From Sphingobacteriales bacterium (GTDB lineage Bacteria; Bacteroidota; Bacteroidia; UKL13-3), in assembly GCA_021299635.1 (NCBI GenBank), contig JAJTFA010000008.1:1-64000 (forward strand): a DNA stretch of 64,000 nucleotides, given 5' to 3'. Both the position numbers and the translations under genes were made by a program. Shown piece by piece: positions 43,813-52,908 of the stretch; within the stretch, counting starts at the first letter, position 1, and the number at the start of each line of letters is the position of its first letter. Under the pieces are notes generated by a model. That model did not search any database. It had not been told where the DNA came from and saw only the letters and a program-made list of their open reading frames with translations.

Positions 43813-45432
43813 CTATTTCTTGCTTTTGGCTTCAGCCATCTTAACGGCAGTATATACATTTACAATGCCACCTGTTCTGCAAAGAGATTTCATTGAAGAC
43901 GTTTTGGCTTTGCCACCAAAGAAGAAGAGTTTCTTTTTACCTGCCTTTGCTCCCGGTATAATTACATTTCCATTAACAGGTATGGCAGAGGCTGTTAAAA
44001 TATGTTTTACTTCTGATGCAGAAAATTGCGGATAGTATGAACGTATAATTGCAGCTACGCCTGCAGTTACAGGTGCAGCCATACTGGTTCCGTTATACGT
44101 ATCATAGGCTGAGAATGGAACACAAGAGTAAATATCAACACCAGGGGCGAAAACATCTACATTGCTTGCTCCAAAGTTAGAGAAAGATGCAGCTATGTAT
44201 TTGCCACCTTTCCAGTTGGATGCACCTACTTCAATCCAACTGTCGGATTCTTTACCATCATTAAATTTATCGGTTGGGTAATTAGGTAAGGTATCTGTGT
44301 TTTTGCTATCGTTTCCTGCAGCATGTATCATGAGCACATCTTTACTTTGTGCATATTTTATGGCTTCATCAACTGCAGACTTATAAGGAGAATGTGATTT
44401 TCCAAAACTCATATTAATAATGCTTGCACCATTGTCTGCAGCGTATCTGATAGCATTGGCAACATCCTTATCTCTTTCATCGCCATCTGGAACTACACGC
44501 AAAACCATAATTCTTACATTGTCTGCTACGCCTTTCATGCCAATATTATTGGTTCTCATAGCGGCAATGATGCCGGCAACATGCGTTCCATGCTCACCTT
44601 TAGGGCCGCTCACATAATTGCTTCCGTAAAATCTTTCGTTTACATCTTCGTAATTATCTCCAATCAATACCCTTGGGTTAAATTCAGTGTTATACCCAAA
44701 TTTAACGCCTTTGGCGAAATAATTTATAGGCCCATCCAGTTCTTCAGCCAGAGATTTTAATGAAGTACCTTTTTTCGCAAAGCCTTTAATCATAGTTAGG
44801 AACTGGTTTTCCATTGGGTTTTCAAACTTGATATTGGCAAGTTGTTTTTCTGTTGGCTTATCTGTCCCGGTTTGTTTAATTACCTTATCAATTACATTCT
44901 TTATGGTTTCGTATACTTCAAGCATTTTTTTCTGTTCAGAATATTTCGACTCATACTCTTTCTTTACAGAAAGATATATTTCATAATCAGCCTTGCTTTG
45001 TTGATCTATTTTGAGGGGGTCGGTTGACGCATATTTCTTTTTATACATGGTGTAAACACGGGTTAGTTCATAAGAATCTTCTACTACGTTGGTATCTTTA
45101 CCTCCAATAAAACTCCATCCGTTAACGTCATCTATATAACCATTTTTGTCGTCATCAATACCATTGCCTGCGATTTCATTTTTATTAATCCAGATTATCT
45201 CTTTCAAATCTTCATGATTAACTTCTGTTCCCCCATCAATTACTGCTACAACTACAGTTTTGGAAGTTTTACCTTTAAGTAATTCATTGTAGGCGCGTTC
45301 TGTGCTAACCCCTGGTATTTTATCTGCCTTTTGGTCTAGGTTAAACCAATTAGGTGGTGCTGACTTTTGCGCGTTGCTGAAACTGGAAATGAGTGCCATG
45401 AAGGCAATAAGAATTAATTTTCTGGTGTACAT
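43813..45432 (-). CDS. Subtilisin-like serine peptidase (S8) with a long insert
   Basis: 539 residues. Signal peptide (ending near SNAQ). Catalytic triad: Asp66 (VIDGG), His281 (HGTHVAG) and Ser450 (NGTSMAAP). About 215 residues lie between Asp and His, with a Lys/Glu-rich helical insert (about 125-245), much longer than in plain subtilisins. The C-terminus (GGKAKTSSMKSL, AVKMAEAKSKK) shows no recognisable T9SS sorting tail, so a periplasmic or cell-associated role is likelier than T9SS export. Intact, unlike the other S8 gene at 1.2 kb. Confidence 0.92.
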   Translation of the reverse strand: MYTRKLILIAFMALISSFSNAQKSAPPNWFNLDQKADKIPGVSTERAYNELLKGKTSKTVVVAVIDGGTEVNHEDLKEIIWINKNEIAGNGIDDDKNGYIDDVNGWSFIGGKDTNVVEDSYELTRVYTMYKKKYASTDPLKIDQQSKADYEIYLSVKKEYESKYSEQKKMLEVYETIKNVIDKVIKQTGTDKPTEKQLANIKFENPMENQFLTMIKGFAKKGTSLKSLAEELDGPINYFAKGVKFGYNTEFNPRVLIGDNYEDVNERFYGSNYVSGPKGEHGTHVAGIIAAMRTNNIGMKGVADNVRIMVLRVVPDGDERDKDVANAIRYAADNGASIINMSFGKSHSPYKSAVDEAIKYAQSKDVLMIHAAGNDSKNTDTLPNYPTDKFNDGKESDSWIEVGASNWKGGKYIAASFSNFGASNVDVFAPGVDIYSCVPFSAYDTYNGTSMAAPVTAGVAAIIRSYYPQFSASEVKHILTASAIPVNGNVIIPGAKAGKKKLFFFGGKAKTSSMKSLCRTGGIVNVYTAVKMAEAKSKK

Positions 45433-45451
45433 ATGTGAATGATTGTTTTAT

Positions 45452-45459
45452 CAAAAGTA
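45452..45459 (-). promoter_or_regulatory. Promoter -7 box (TACTTTTG) for the subtilisin gene
   Basis: TACTTTTG on minus ends 19 nt before the ATG at 45432. Confidence 0.55.
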
Positions 45460-45504
45460 ATTGAAAGAATTCAATTCAGTATGGTTCTTATATATATGGC
45501 AGAA

Positions 45505-45853
45505 TTAGTGGGTTAAACGCAAAATTTCATTGATAACCTTTTTCGCTATGGGAAATCCCTACTTTGTTACTATAAACAACGATTGGTCTTTCCATTAATG
45601 CCGGATAAGCACCTATTGTTTAACTTAGTTCAGCTTCACTCAATTGTTTGTTGGCGAATCGGGTTTACCATTCTAACTTTTTCTTTCTAATAAATGACTC
45701 TACCAGTAATTTGAGTTTATGTAGTAACTCCTTTATTTCTGTTTAATTAAGTGGTTGTTTCTGAAATTCTATGATTTGGGCATTTTTAAAAACTTTTTAT
45801 GAATCAAGGGCTTTTCTGCTTCAGCAGCTATGATGGTATACTTTTATCTGCAT
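45505..45853 (-). pseudogene. arsC-like arsenate reductase pseudogene
   Basis: Reading the minus strand from ATG 45853 in a single frame gives an ArsC/Spx-type protein interrupted by five stops: MQIKVYHHSC*SRKALDS*, then KVFKNAQIIEFQKQPLN*, TEIKELLHKLKLLVESFIRK, a segment ending EW*, TRFANKQLSEAELS*, and TIGAYPALMERPIVVYSNK. After a one-base frameshift it ends VINEILRLTH and a stop at 45505-45507. The catalytic Cys10 and the LMERPIV motif are still recognisable, and the total length (about 116 codons) is that of the family. Most stops are TAA, several where Lys would be expected. It is a decayed gene, not a coding one; when live it would have reduced arsenate or bound a regulatory partner. 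Confidence 0.85.
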
Positions 45854-45978
45854 TAAACAAATTAGCGTAAGTATGGAAGCTTTTATGGGTGGATACAATC
45901 TGTTTGATAAACAGCATCGTATCTTGGATTAATTTATTTTGTACTGATTGCTGACCGGTGAATTATAATTTACTTAAC

Positions 45979-46006
45979 ACAAAACCCCCGATTCCGGGGG
46001 TTTTGT
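45979..46006 (-). terminator. Terminator hairpin of small-RNA candidate A
   Basis: ACAAAACCCCCG (45979-45990) pairs with CGGGGGTTTTGT (45995-46006), a perfect 12-bp stem with a 4-nt loop. No intact gene ends here. Read on minus it follows the -7 box at 46080-46073 by about 70 nt. Confidence 0.75.
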
Positions 46007-46068
46007 AACCTAAGAAAATTAACCCTTACCCAAAAGCAATTAATCTAATTGCCTTGTAAAGTAAAGAT
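45979..46068 (-). ncRNA. Small-RNA candidate A
   Basis: A predicted transcript of about 90 nt on minus: -7 box TAACTTTG (46080-46073), a hairpin GCAATTA-GAT-TAATTGC (about 46051-46035), a TTTCTTAGGTTAC block (about 46017-46005) and the terminator. The upstream hairpin, block and terminator recur in the same order in candidate B. No ORF is present. Bounds are estimates from promoter and terminator. Confidence 0.5.
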
Positions 46069-46072
46069 TATA

Positions 46073-46080
46073 CAAAGTTA
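46073..46080 (-). promoter_or_regulatory. Promoter -7 box (TAACTTTG) of small-RNA candidate A
   Basis: TAACTTTG matches the consensus; no clear TTTG is seen 19-20 nt upstream. Confidence 0.5.
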
Positions 46081-46154
46081 GCTATGATTGCATATACAGA
46101 TAATTATTTTTGATGAACGGAAAAAAATAAGTATAATTGGTAGTTAAAAAATGA

Positions 46155-46174
46155 AGCCCCCTTTTGGGGGGGCT
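46155..46174 (-). terminator. Terminator of small-RNA candidate B and/or the RND operon
   Basis: On minus, AGCCCCC (46174-46168) pairs with GGGGGCT (46161-46155) around a 6-nt loop and is followed by TCATTTTTT. On plus there is no T tract, so it acts on minus-strand transcripts, either candidate B or read-through from the RND permease gene ending at 46329. Confidence 0.75.
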
Positions 46175-46238
46175 CCACTAGCCTATGAAACAATTGCACC
46201 TCTACTCATTGATGCAATACCTTAGTCAAATAAGGTAC
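46155..46238 (-). ncRNA. Small-RNA candidate B
   Basis: About 84 nt on minus: -7 box TACATTTG (46250-46243), a perfect hairpin TACCTTA-TTTGAC-TAAGGTA (about 46236-46217), an imperfect ATTGCA/TGCAAT stem, a TTTCATAGGCTA block (about 46191-46180) and the GC-rich terminator. It has the same layout as candidate A about 170 nt downstream. No ORF is present. Confidence 0.5.
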
Positions 46239-46242
46239 GAAA

Positions 46243-46250
46243 CAAATGTA
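46243..46250 (-). promoter_or_regulatory. Promoter -7 box (TACATTTG) of small-RNA candidate B
   Basis: TACATTTG matches the consensus; a TTTG lies 23 nt upstream (46277-46274), a little farther than usual. Confidence 0.45.
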
Positions 46251-46328
46251 AAGCCATTAATTAGTTATCTTATCAAATGAATTGTAAATTCTCTGCAAGA
46301 ATATTCTAAACGCGCATTCATAAAATAC

Positions 46329-49300
46329 TTATTTATTTGATGGCTTGAAGCCAATTTTCTCTTTCAGTTTTTCATTCAGGTACAACATAACCGGAACAAG
46401 AATCAGGGTTAGAAACGTTGCAAAACCTAATCCAAAAATCATGGTCCATGATAGGGGGCCCCAAAATGCTACGCTGTCGCCTCCAAAAAATATGTGAGGA
46501 TTTCCTTCGCTAAACAGTTTTACAAAATCTATATTTAAGCCAACTGCAAGAGGTACTAATCCTAAAATGGTTGCAGTAGCAGTTAACAATACTGGAGTCA
46601 TGCGTGTTCTTCCGGCTTCTACCAACGCTGTTTTTAGCGGCATGCCTTGTTTTAATAGTATTTCAGTAAATTCTACCAATAGAATACCATTTCTAACAAC
46701 AATGCCAGCAAGTGCTACTATTCCAACTCCTGTCATAATGATGGAAATTTCCATCTTAAATATAGAGAAGCCAAGCAATACACCGATGAGTGAGAGCAAA
46801 ATTTCACTTAATATAATGATAGGTTTAGAGATAGAATTGAACTGCGTTACCAAAATGAGAAAAATTAATCCAAGGGCTACCAGCAAGGCTTTGCCTAAAA
46901 ATGCACCTGTTTCTTTTTGCTCTTCTTGTTCGCCTCCCATTCTGGCAGTTACACCTTCAGGCAGCGGATAACGCGTAATAATTTTATCTATTTTGTTTAC
47001 GATTTCATTGGCATTGTAACCGGTTAATACGTTCGATGCAATGGTAATTATGGGCTTTTCATTCGTTCTTTTAATTCCTCCAAAAGTATTATTGTATTGA
47101 ATACCTGCAACCGAGGATAAAGGAATTTGTCTGATTTGTCCGCCCATATTCATATCTCTGAATGTTATTTTCATGTTCATAATGGCATTCATGTTAGAGC
47201 GTTGATCTTTTCTTGCCCGAATTTGAATGGGGTATTCATCATTGGCATCTTTAAACTTGCTGGGTTTATCCAACCCGAACACAGCCTTTCTTAATTCCAT
47301 GCCTATTTGTGCTGTACTAATGCCTTCGCGGTTTGCACGCTCTCTGTCAACCATCACCAATACTTCCGGTTTATTTGATTGTACATCTGATTTTAGTTCT
47401 TCAACACCGGGTATCTGAAGAGAATCAAGATAGTGCTTAAGCTCAGCAGCTGTTTCTACTAGAGAGTCAATTTTATCTCCTGTAATTTCAATAGCAATTG
47501 GTTTACCTGTTGGCGGACCGCCTTTTTCCTGCTCCACAATTATCTCTGCTCCCGGAATGCCTTTTACTTCATTGCGTATTAAATCCATATACTTGGCTGT
47601 TGACTCTCCATTTCTTTCAGCAAACTCAACAAAAGCCACCGTTACTTTTCCTAGATGTGGGTTAGCATTAAAATTTGTTTCAAATTGCTGGGGATCTCCG
47701 GCACCAACTGCTACGTTTGAAATAATAGATTCAACCAATGGATTATTCTCGCCAAATACTTTATAAACACGATTTTCTACAATTTTTGTTATAGAATCAG
47801 AGTAGGCCTGATGGGTGCCAATGGGTAATGTGATGTATGTATAAATAAAGTTCGGCTCTGCCTGAGGGAAAAACACCACCTTAGGAGAACGTATTCCAGT
47901 AAAAAAGATGGTAAGAAAAAAAAGTGCAATAGTTCCGAATACCATCCATATGGGGTTCTTTTTATAAAGGGTCCATTCAATAAATTGCTTATATTTATTT
48001 TGAACGTTTGGCCAGGTTCTATCCTGAAAGCGCTTAATCCATTTATGCATCACAAATCGGTTTAGTGTGTATAAGCCAAATAAGGTAATGATGAAATTAC
48101 CGAAACCAATATTGTCTCCCAGATAGGATAGCAGAGCCACTACCCCAAAAATAATCCCCGTGATTTTATATTTTTTATTATTCCTTCTTTCCTTTTCTTC
48201 CTCTTCATGTGTCTTCATAAAATCAACCGCAAAAACCGGATTGATGATGTAAGCAACAACAAGCGATGCAAGAAGCGTTACAATGAGCGTAACCGGGAGG
48301 AAGAACATAAATTTTCCGATAACTCCTTGCCAGAATGCCAATGGCACAAAGGGTGCGAGTGTGGTCATCGTTCCTGAAAATACAGGTAGAAAGACTTCTC
48401 CTGCAGCCAGTTTTGCAGCTTTTTTTATCGGCATTTTGCCATTGCCAAAAATACGGTGTGTATTTTCTATCACCACGATGGCATCATCAACTACGATGCC
48501 CAAAGCAAGCAAGAACGAGAACAGAACGATGAAGTTTAGTTTAAATCCGATGACAGGGAAAACCAAAAAGGCAACTGCACAGGAGAGTGGTACCGACATA
48601 GCAACGAATATGGCATTGGTTGTACCCATGAAAAACATGAGTATTAGGGTAACAAGGATAAAGCCAATAATGATTGTGTTGATTAAATCATGAAGGGTTA
48701 CGCGTGTCTTTTCTGATTGATCACCAGTAATAGTTACATTTAATCCGGGAGGAAAAATATCTGACTCATATTTTTTAGAAATTGCAGTAATCTTATCTGA
48801 TGCTTCAAGTAAATTTTCCCCACCTCTTTTTATAATATTGAGTGTGATTACGTTTTTATGATCCAGCCGGGCGTAACTTTCTTTTTCTTTAAAGTCATCT
48901 TTAATTTCGGCTATGTCTTTTAAGTAAACGGTTGCACCGGTGGCACCTCTTATCACAATATCGCCCAGTTTTTTTGCATCTTTATACTGACCAATAATAT
49001 TGATTGATCTTTTAATACCATCCATATCAACTGATCCACCTGAAATAGTAACATTTTCGCTGGCTATAGCACGGTTGATATCGTCAAAGGTGATATTGGA
49101 GATTTCAGCCTTCATTAAATCTACATTGACCTGAATTTCTCTTTCTAAAGCACCCACCATATCAGCGCGTGTTATTTCCTTTAGCCCTTCAATTTCATCC
49201 TTAAGTTCATCGGCATATTTTTTCATTTTATCCAACGATAAATCACCGGATATATGAACATTCATAATAGGAATCTGCGACACATCAATATCTGTTACGC

Positions 49301-49703
49301 GGGGATCATCCGGCAGATTATCGGGCAGATCTTTTTTAGCTTTATCAACAGCATCTTTTACACGCTGCAATGCCAAATCAACATTTTGGTCGGTATTGAA
49401 TTCAACATTAACAATTGCAAAATCCTGCACAGAGTTGCTCTTTATTTTCTTTACTCCGGTAATGGTTTTCAGCTGCTTTTCAAGCGGCTTGGTAACCAGT
49501 TGTTCCATATCCTTTGGGGAGGTTCCAGGATAGATGGTGGTGATGAGTATGCTTGGGAACTTAACTTCAGGAAATTGCTCTTTGGGTAATCCGATATAGG
49601 AGAATAGGCCTGCCAGTGTTATGATAATGGTAAGTATGTAAATGCTTGTTTTATTATCAATTGACCAGCTTGACGGCTTAAATTCTTTTTCTAGGTCCTT
49701 CAT
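46329..49703 (-). CDS. RND efflux transporter permease
   Basis: 1124 residues with the twelve-helix RND layout and two large periplasmic loops. The proton-relay motif LGIVVDDAIVVIENTHR (two Asp in helix 4) is intact, as are the N-terminal YIGLPKEQFPEVKFP and the GVGIVALAGIVVRNGILLVEF helix. It resembles the HAE/AcrB-like exporters of drugs or lipophilic compounds more than heavy-metal CusA types, since no Met relay was noticed. Lies in an operon: TetR, TolC, adaptor, permease. Confidence 0.93.
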   Translation of the reverse strand: MKDLEKEFKPSSWSIDNKTSIYILTIIITLAGLFSYIGLPKEQFPEVKFPSILITTIYPGTSPKDMEQLVTKPLEKQLKTITGVKKIKSNSVQDFAIVNVEFNTDQNVDLALQRVKDAVDKAKKDLPDNLPDDPRVTDIDVSQIPIMNVHISGDLSLDKMKKYADELKDEIEGLKEITRADMVGALEREIQVNVDLMKAEISNITFDDINRAIASENVTISGGSVDMDGIKRSINIIGQYKDAKKLGDIVIRGATGATVYLKDIAEIKDDFKEKESYARLDHKNVITLNIIKRGGENLLEASDKITAISKKYESDIFPPGLNVTITGDQSEKTRVTLHDLINTIIIGFILVTLILMFFMGTTNAIFVAMSVPLSCAVAFLVFPVIGFKLNFIVLFSFLLALGIVVDDAIVVIENTHRIFGNGKMPIKKAAKLAAGEVFLPVFSGTMTTLAPFVPLAFWQGVIGKFMFFLPVTLIVTLLASLVVAYIINPVFAVDFMKTHEEEEKERRNNKKYKITGIIFGVVALLSYLGDNIGFGNFIITLFGLYTLNRFVMHKWIKRFQDRTWPNVQNKYKQFIEWTLYKKNPIWMVFGTIALFFLTIFFTGIRSPKVVFFPQAEPNFIYTYITLPIGTHQAYSDSITKIVENRVYKVFGENNPLVESIISNVAVGAGDPQQFETNFNANPHLGKVTVAFVEFAERNGESTAKYMDLIRNEVKGIPGAEIIVEQEKGGPPTGKPIAIEITGDKIDSLVETAAELKHYLDSLQIPGVEELKSDVQSNKPEVLVMVDRERANREGISTAQIGMELRKAVFGLDKPSKFKDANDEYPIQIRARKDQRSNMNAIMNMKITFRDMNMGGQIRQIPLSSVAGIQYNNTFGGIKRTNEKPIITIASNVLTGYNANEIVNKIDKIITRYPLPEGVTARMGGEQEEQKETGAFLGKALLVALGLIFLILVTQFNSISKPIIILSEILLSLIGVLLGFSIFKMEISIIMTGVGIVALAGIVVRNGILLVEFTEILLKQGMPLKTALVEAGRTRMTPVLLTATATILGLVPLAVGLNIDFVKLFSEGNPHIFFGGDSVAFWGPLSWTMIFGLGFATFLTLILVPVMLYLNEKLKEKIGFKPSNK

Positions 49704-49739
49704 AAATTAGTTTTAACAAATGTGTTGGTATTGCCCTGA

Positions 49740-50879
49740 TTAAAATTTTATTGACTGATTTTCAGTAAGGTCTTGAAACCCTGTTGTAATAAGTAAATCA
49801 CCTTCAGTTAAACCACTCAGAATTTCTGCCTTATCATGATACATGGAGCCAACAACTACTTCCCGTTTTTGAGCAATCGTTTTTGAGCCATTTTTCACTG
49901 CGACATACACCACTTCCTTGCCATCTAGTTTTTGTATGGTGTTAACCGGTACAATCATTGCATTGCTCTTCTTATAATCTATAATCTTGATTTGAGTTAC
50001 CATATTTGGTCGATAAACATTTTCTGAGGGTAGGTTAATTTCAATTCCGAATGTTCTGGTCATTGGGTGAATAACCTTTGCGGTATAACTCACGGTTGAT
50101 TTAACATTTTTATTTATATCAGGGAAAAATAGCAGGGCCTCGTCTCCTTTTTTTACAGCACTGGCATAAGATTCAGATATGTCTGCTACTACTTTTAGTT
50201 TTCCAAAATTAACAACCCTGATGGCCGGTACCCCCGGAGCAGCTGTTTGACCGGTTTTGATGTATACTTCATCAACGGTTCCTGCAATAGGAGCAATTAC
50301 ACGATACATTTTTTCCGTTTCAATCAATGAATTGAGTTGCTGCTCCAATGCTTCCTTATTGGTTTTTGCCTGAAGATATTGAATCTCGGTGCCAACTTTT
50401 TGCACCCAAAGATTTTTCTGTTTGTTATACAATTCTGTAGCCAGTCTCAGATTTGTTTTAAGACCTTCCATTTGTGCATCAATTATTTCATGTTCAATCT
50501 CAGCAAGTGTTTGTCCTTGTTTTACTTCATCGCCTGCTTTTACATAAACCTTATTAATGCTTCCAGCCATCTTAGCTGTGAGGGTTACATTTTCATCGCC
50601 CTCTACACTGCCTTGTACATCAATACTATGTTCAAAGATTTGAGGCAATAAAGGCGTAACAGCAATAAATTTCGATTTGCTGTCATCGGCTATTGCAGAA
50701 TCTCCCATTTTAGCAATTTCAAGTTCAAGCGTCTTAATTTTATCTTCGATTGCTGCTTGTTCAGATTTAAGTTTTTCAATAGCAGCTTTCTTCTCCTGTA
50801 AAGTTGATTGGCCTTGGCCGCACGAGATAATGGCAGTAAGCGCTGCTAATCCTGCCAGCAGTACGAGTAAATTTTTCAT
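49740..50879 (-). CDS. RND periplasmic adaptor (membrane-fusion) lipoprotein
   Basis: 379 residues from ATG 50879. Lipobox IISC (acceptor Cys20), a coiled coil (about 25-60; EKKAAIEKLKSEQAAIEDK), barrel-sandwich halves (GSINKVYVKAGDEVKQGQTLAEI and IAPIAGTVDEVYIKTGQTA) and the MacA/AcrA-type beta-barrel with PVNTIQKLDGKEVVYVA. It joins the permease to TolC. 36 bp from each neighbour. Confidence 0.92.
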   Translation of the reverse strand: MKNLLVLLAGLAALTAIISCGQGQSTLQEKKAAIEKLKSEQAAIEDKIKTLELEIAKMGDSAIADDSKSKFIAVTPLLPQIFEHSIDVQGSVEGDENVTLTAKMAGSINKVYVKAGDEVKQGQTLAEIEHEIIDAQMEGLKTNLRLATELYNKQKNLWVQKVGTEIQYLQAKTNKEALEQQLNSLIETEKMYRVIAPIAGTVDEVYIKTGQTAAPGVPAIRVVNFGKLKVVADISESYASAVKKGDEALLFFPDINKNVKSTVSYTAKVIHPMTRTFGIEINLPSENVYRPNMVTQIKIIDYKKSNAMIVPVNTIQKLDGKEVVYVAVKNGSKTIAQKREVVVGSMYHDKAEILSGLTEGDLLITTGFQDLTENQSIKF

Positions 50880-50915
50880 ATATGTTTTATTAGATATTTG
50901 CATAAGTTATGGTGG

Positions 50916-52244
50916 TTATTTGCCCAATGATTGTTCTAAATCTGTTTTTGCAACCAGCAGATCATAAATGGCATTCAGGTAACCTGTTTGTGCTGTTTTT
51001 AAATCTGTTTCAGCTTGTGAAATTTCCAAGCTGGAGCCAACACCATTGCTAAATTTAATATTGACTTTATTATAAATCTCTTCGGCCAGTTCCATGTTTT
51101 TCTTCTGTACTTTTATCTGTTCTTTAGCCCTCAGATATTTTGTTCTGTTGGAGAAGACTTCTGTTTCAATGGCGCTTTCAAACTGTGATTTCTGGTTTTG
51201 TGTCTTTTGAATATTAATTCTTGCCTGTTCGATTTGAGAGTTTTTCATAAATCCATCAAATATGGGCAGAGATAGATTTAGCCCAATCTGGGTGCCAGGA
51301 TAATATCGGTTGTTAAGTGAACCAAAATCTACGGCAAATGCATTTTGCTGATGTTGTGCAAATGCCACCAATGATGGCGCATAACCAAACTGATAACGTT
51401 TCTTGTCTAATGTTTGCATTTTAATTTGCTGCTCCAGCATTTTATATTCAGGTCGGTTGGCATAAACAACTTTCTCTTCAGCAATTGCATCCGCATCGGC
51501 CAGATTTGAATAGATGTCTTGCATCTGATCCGTAACACTTATCTTTTGATTACCGGGGTAACCCATTTGCAGTTTAAGCAAGTAATAACAAATCTCTCGT
51601 GCATCTTGCAGTTTGCCAGATTGAAGTTTGGTGTTGGAATAAGCCAGTTCAATTCTGTCAACATCTGTTTTTTCTATCAGCCCATTTTTATATAAGGCTT
51701 TCAAATCGGAAAGAATCTTCTCCAGTGTTTGAATATTTTTATCAACCAGTTTGATATTTTCTTCTGTAATAATCACCAGAAAATATGCTTTTGTTACATC
51801 AGAGGCAATCTGTTTATCTGTTCTTTCGCTATTGATGCGAGCCAACAAGGCATATTCTTTAGCAGCTTTAAGCCCCATAAGAAATGATCCGTCAAACAAC
51901 AATTGGTTTGCGCTTAGTGTACCATTAACGGAGTAATCAATTCCCTGAGGAAATTCAACAGTTGGATTGGGCCCAAAAAAGCCCGGATTCTTAATACCTA
52001 TGGTAGGAATTTGTGGTGTGTAAACAAAGCGTCCGCTTGCACTTACCTGAGGTAAGCCTATTGCTCGTATTTCATGAATTTTTTTTAGGGATGCCTTCTC
52101 ATCAAGTTTGGCATTTTTTGCATTGGCATTATTTGCCTTTGCATATTCAATAGTCTGCTTGAGACTAAATGCATTTTCTGATTGTGATACAGCATTTGTA
52201 AAAAAGCATAATAGTAAGAAGGTAGCTGGGAGGAATCTTTTCAT
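50916..52244 (-). CDS. TolC-like outer-membrane efflux protein (RND operon)
   Basis: 442 residues. Signal peptide KRFLPATFLLLCFFTNAVSQ; two TolC hairpin repeats (TIEYAKANNANAKNAKLDEKA and NAEEIYNKVNIKFSNGVGSSLE-type segment AEEIYNKVNIKFSNGVGSSLEISQ). Differs in sequence from the TolC of the type I operon at 37 kb, so the two exporters have their own channels. Confidence 0.9.
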   Translation of the reverse strand: MKRFLPATFLLLCFFTNAVSQSENAFSLKQTIEYAKANNANAKNAKLDEKASLKKIHEIRAIGLPQVSASGRFVYTPQIPTIGIKNPGFFGPNPTVEFPQGIDYSVNGTLSANQLLFDGSFLMGLKAAKEYALLARINSERTDKQIASDVTKAYFLVIITEENIKLVDKNIQTLEKILSDLKALYKNGLIEKTDVDRIELAYSNTKLQSGKLQDAREICYYLLKLQMGYPGNQKISVTDQMQDIYSNLADADAIAEEKVVYANRPEYKMLEQQIKMQTLDKKRYQFGYAPSLVAFAQHQQNAFAVDFGSLNNRYYPGTQIGLNLSLPIFDGFMKNSQIEQARINIQKTQNQKSQFESAIETEVFSNRTKYLRAKEQIKVQKKNMELAEEIYNKVNIKFSNGVGSSLEISQAETDLKTAQTGYLNAIYDLLVAKTDLEQSLGK

Positions 52245-52256
52245 ATAAAGTGTGAT

Positions 52257-52877
52257 TTACTTTCGGTGTGTTAATTTTTCTTCTAATAACTCTATTCCTT
52301 TAGGGGTGCAAATGGCACGTAAATGATACTTGGTCATTTCCAGATGAAGGGTTTTAAAATCCATTTCTTGCCTATCGTAGTGCTCAGGATCTGTAATAAA
52401 CCCGATGAGGTAAACAAAAATCCTACATGTTATTTCAGGGTCAATTTCTTTTCGGTATAAGCCTTTTTTTCTTCCATTTTCCAGATTTTTAATCACCAGA
52501 TTATAGATATGATTTTTTCTGTTTGCCTGGAGTTTATCCCATGCCGGTTTAAAATACTTTTTCAAATCAAACATGGCACTCGGGTTTAAGATTCGAATTG
52601 CATTGCCGATGAAATCTGAAATGGACAGCATGGCGCTTATCGGGTCTTCGCTATGCTCCATAAGTTCATCACAATTACAGTTCATGTCGATAATCTGATG
52701 ATCAACACAACGGTTAACCAAATCATACTTATCCTCAAAATGCTGATACAATGTTTTTTTTGATACTCCTAGCTCTCTGGAAATATCATCCATGGTAATA
52801 CTTTTAAAGCCGTAACGCATAAAAAGCATTTTGGCTTCAAGTAAAATTTTGATCTTGATTTCCTGTTCTTTTACCAT
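52257..52877 (-). CDS. TetR-family regulator of the RND operon
   Basis: 206 residues. N-terminal helix-turn-helix GFKSITMDDISRELGVSKKTLYQHFEDKYDLVN (about 18-50) is canonical; the C-terminal ligand domain contains a Cys cluster (NCNCDEL) near 72, an unusual feature that may sense a metal or electrophile (inference). First gene of the efflux operon, 12 bp before tolC, so autorepression is expected. A 28-bp palindrome lies upstream. Confidence 0.92.
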   Translation of the reverse strand: MVKEQEIKIKILLEAKMLFMRYGFKSITMDDISRELGVSKKTLYQHFEDKYDLVNRCVDHQIIDMNCNCDELMEHSEDPISAMLSISDFIGNAIRILNPSAMFDLKKYFKPAWDKLQANRKNHIYNLVIKNLENGRKKGLYRKEIDPEITCRIFVYLIGFITDPEHYDRQEMDFKTLHLEMTKYHLRAICTPKGIELLEEKLTHRK

Positions 52878-52899
52878 GCATTGATTTTTATAGGCTGGC

Positions 52900-52907
52900 C
52901 AAAGATA
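52900..52907 (-). promoter_or_regulatory. Promoter -7 box (TATCTTTG) for the TetR-RND operon
   Basis: TATCTTTG on minus ends 22 nt before the ATG at 52877. The palindrome at 52925-52952 covers its expected -33 region. Confidence 0.6.
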
Positions 52908-52908
52908 A

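Noticed and set aside
45505..45853. Selenocysteine or stop-codon recoding in the arsC frame
   Set aside because: Four different sites with TAA plus a frameshift fit decay; normal genes in the window use TAA as stop.
45860..45979. Possible third small-RNA or short ORF next to the arsC relic
   Set aside because: Only a short CTGTTT-GAT-AAACAG palindrome and no promoter-terminator pair or coding signal.
36899..52244. Two exporter operons as a single novel multi-component system
   Set aside because: The type I and RND operons have separate promoters and TolC proteins and are 4 kb apart with unrelated genes between.
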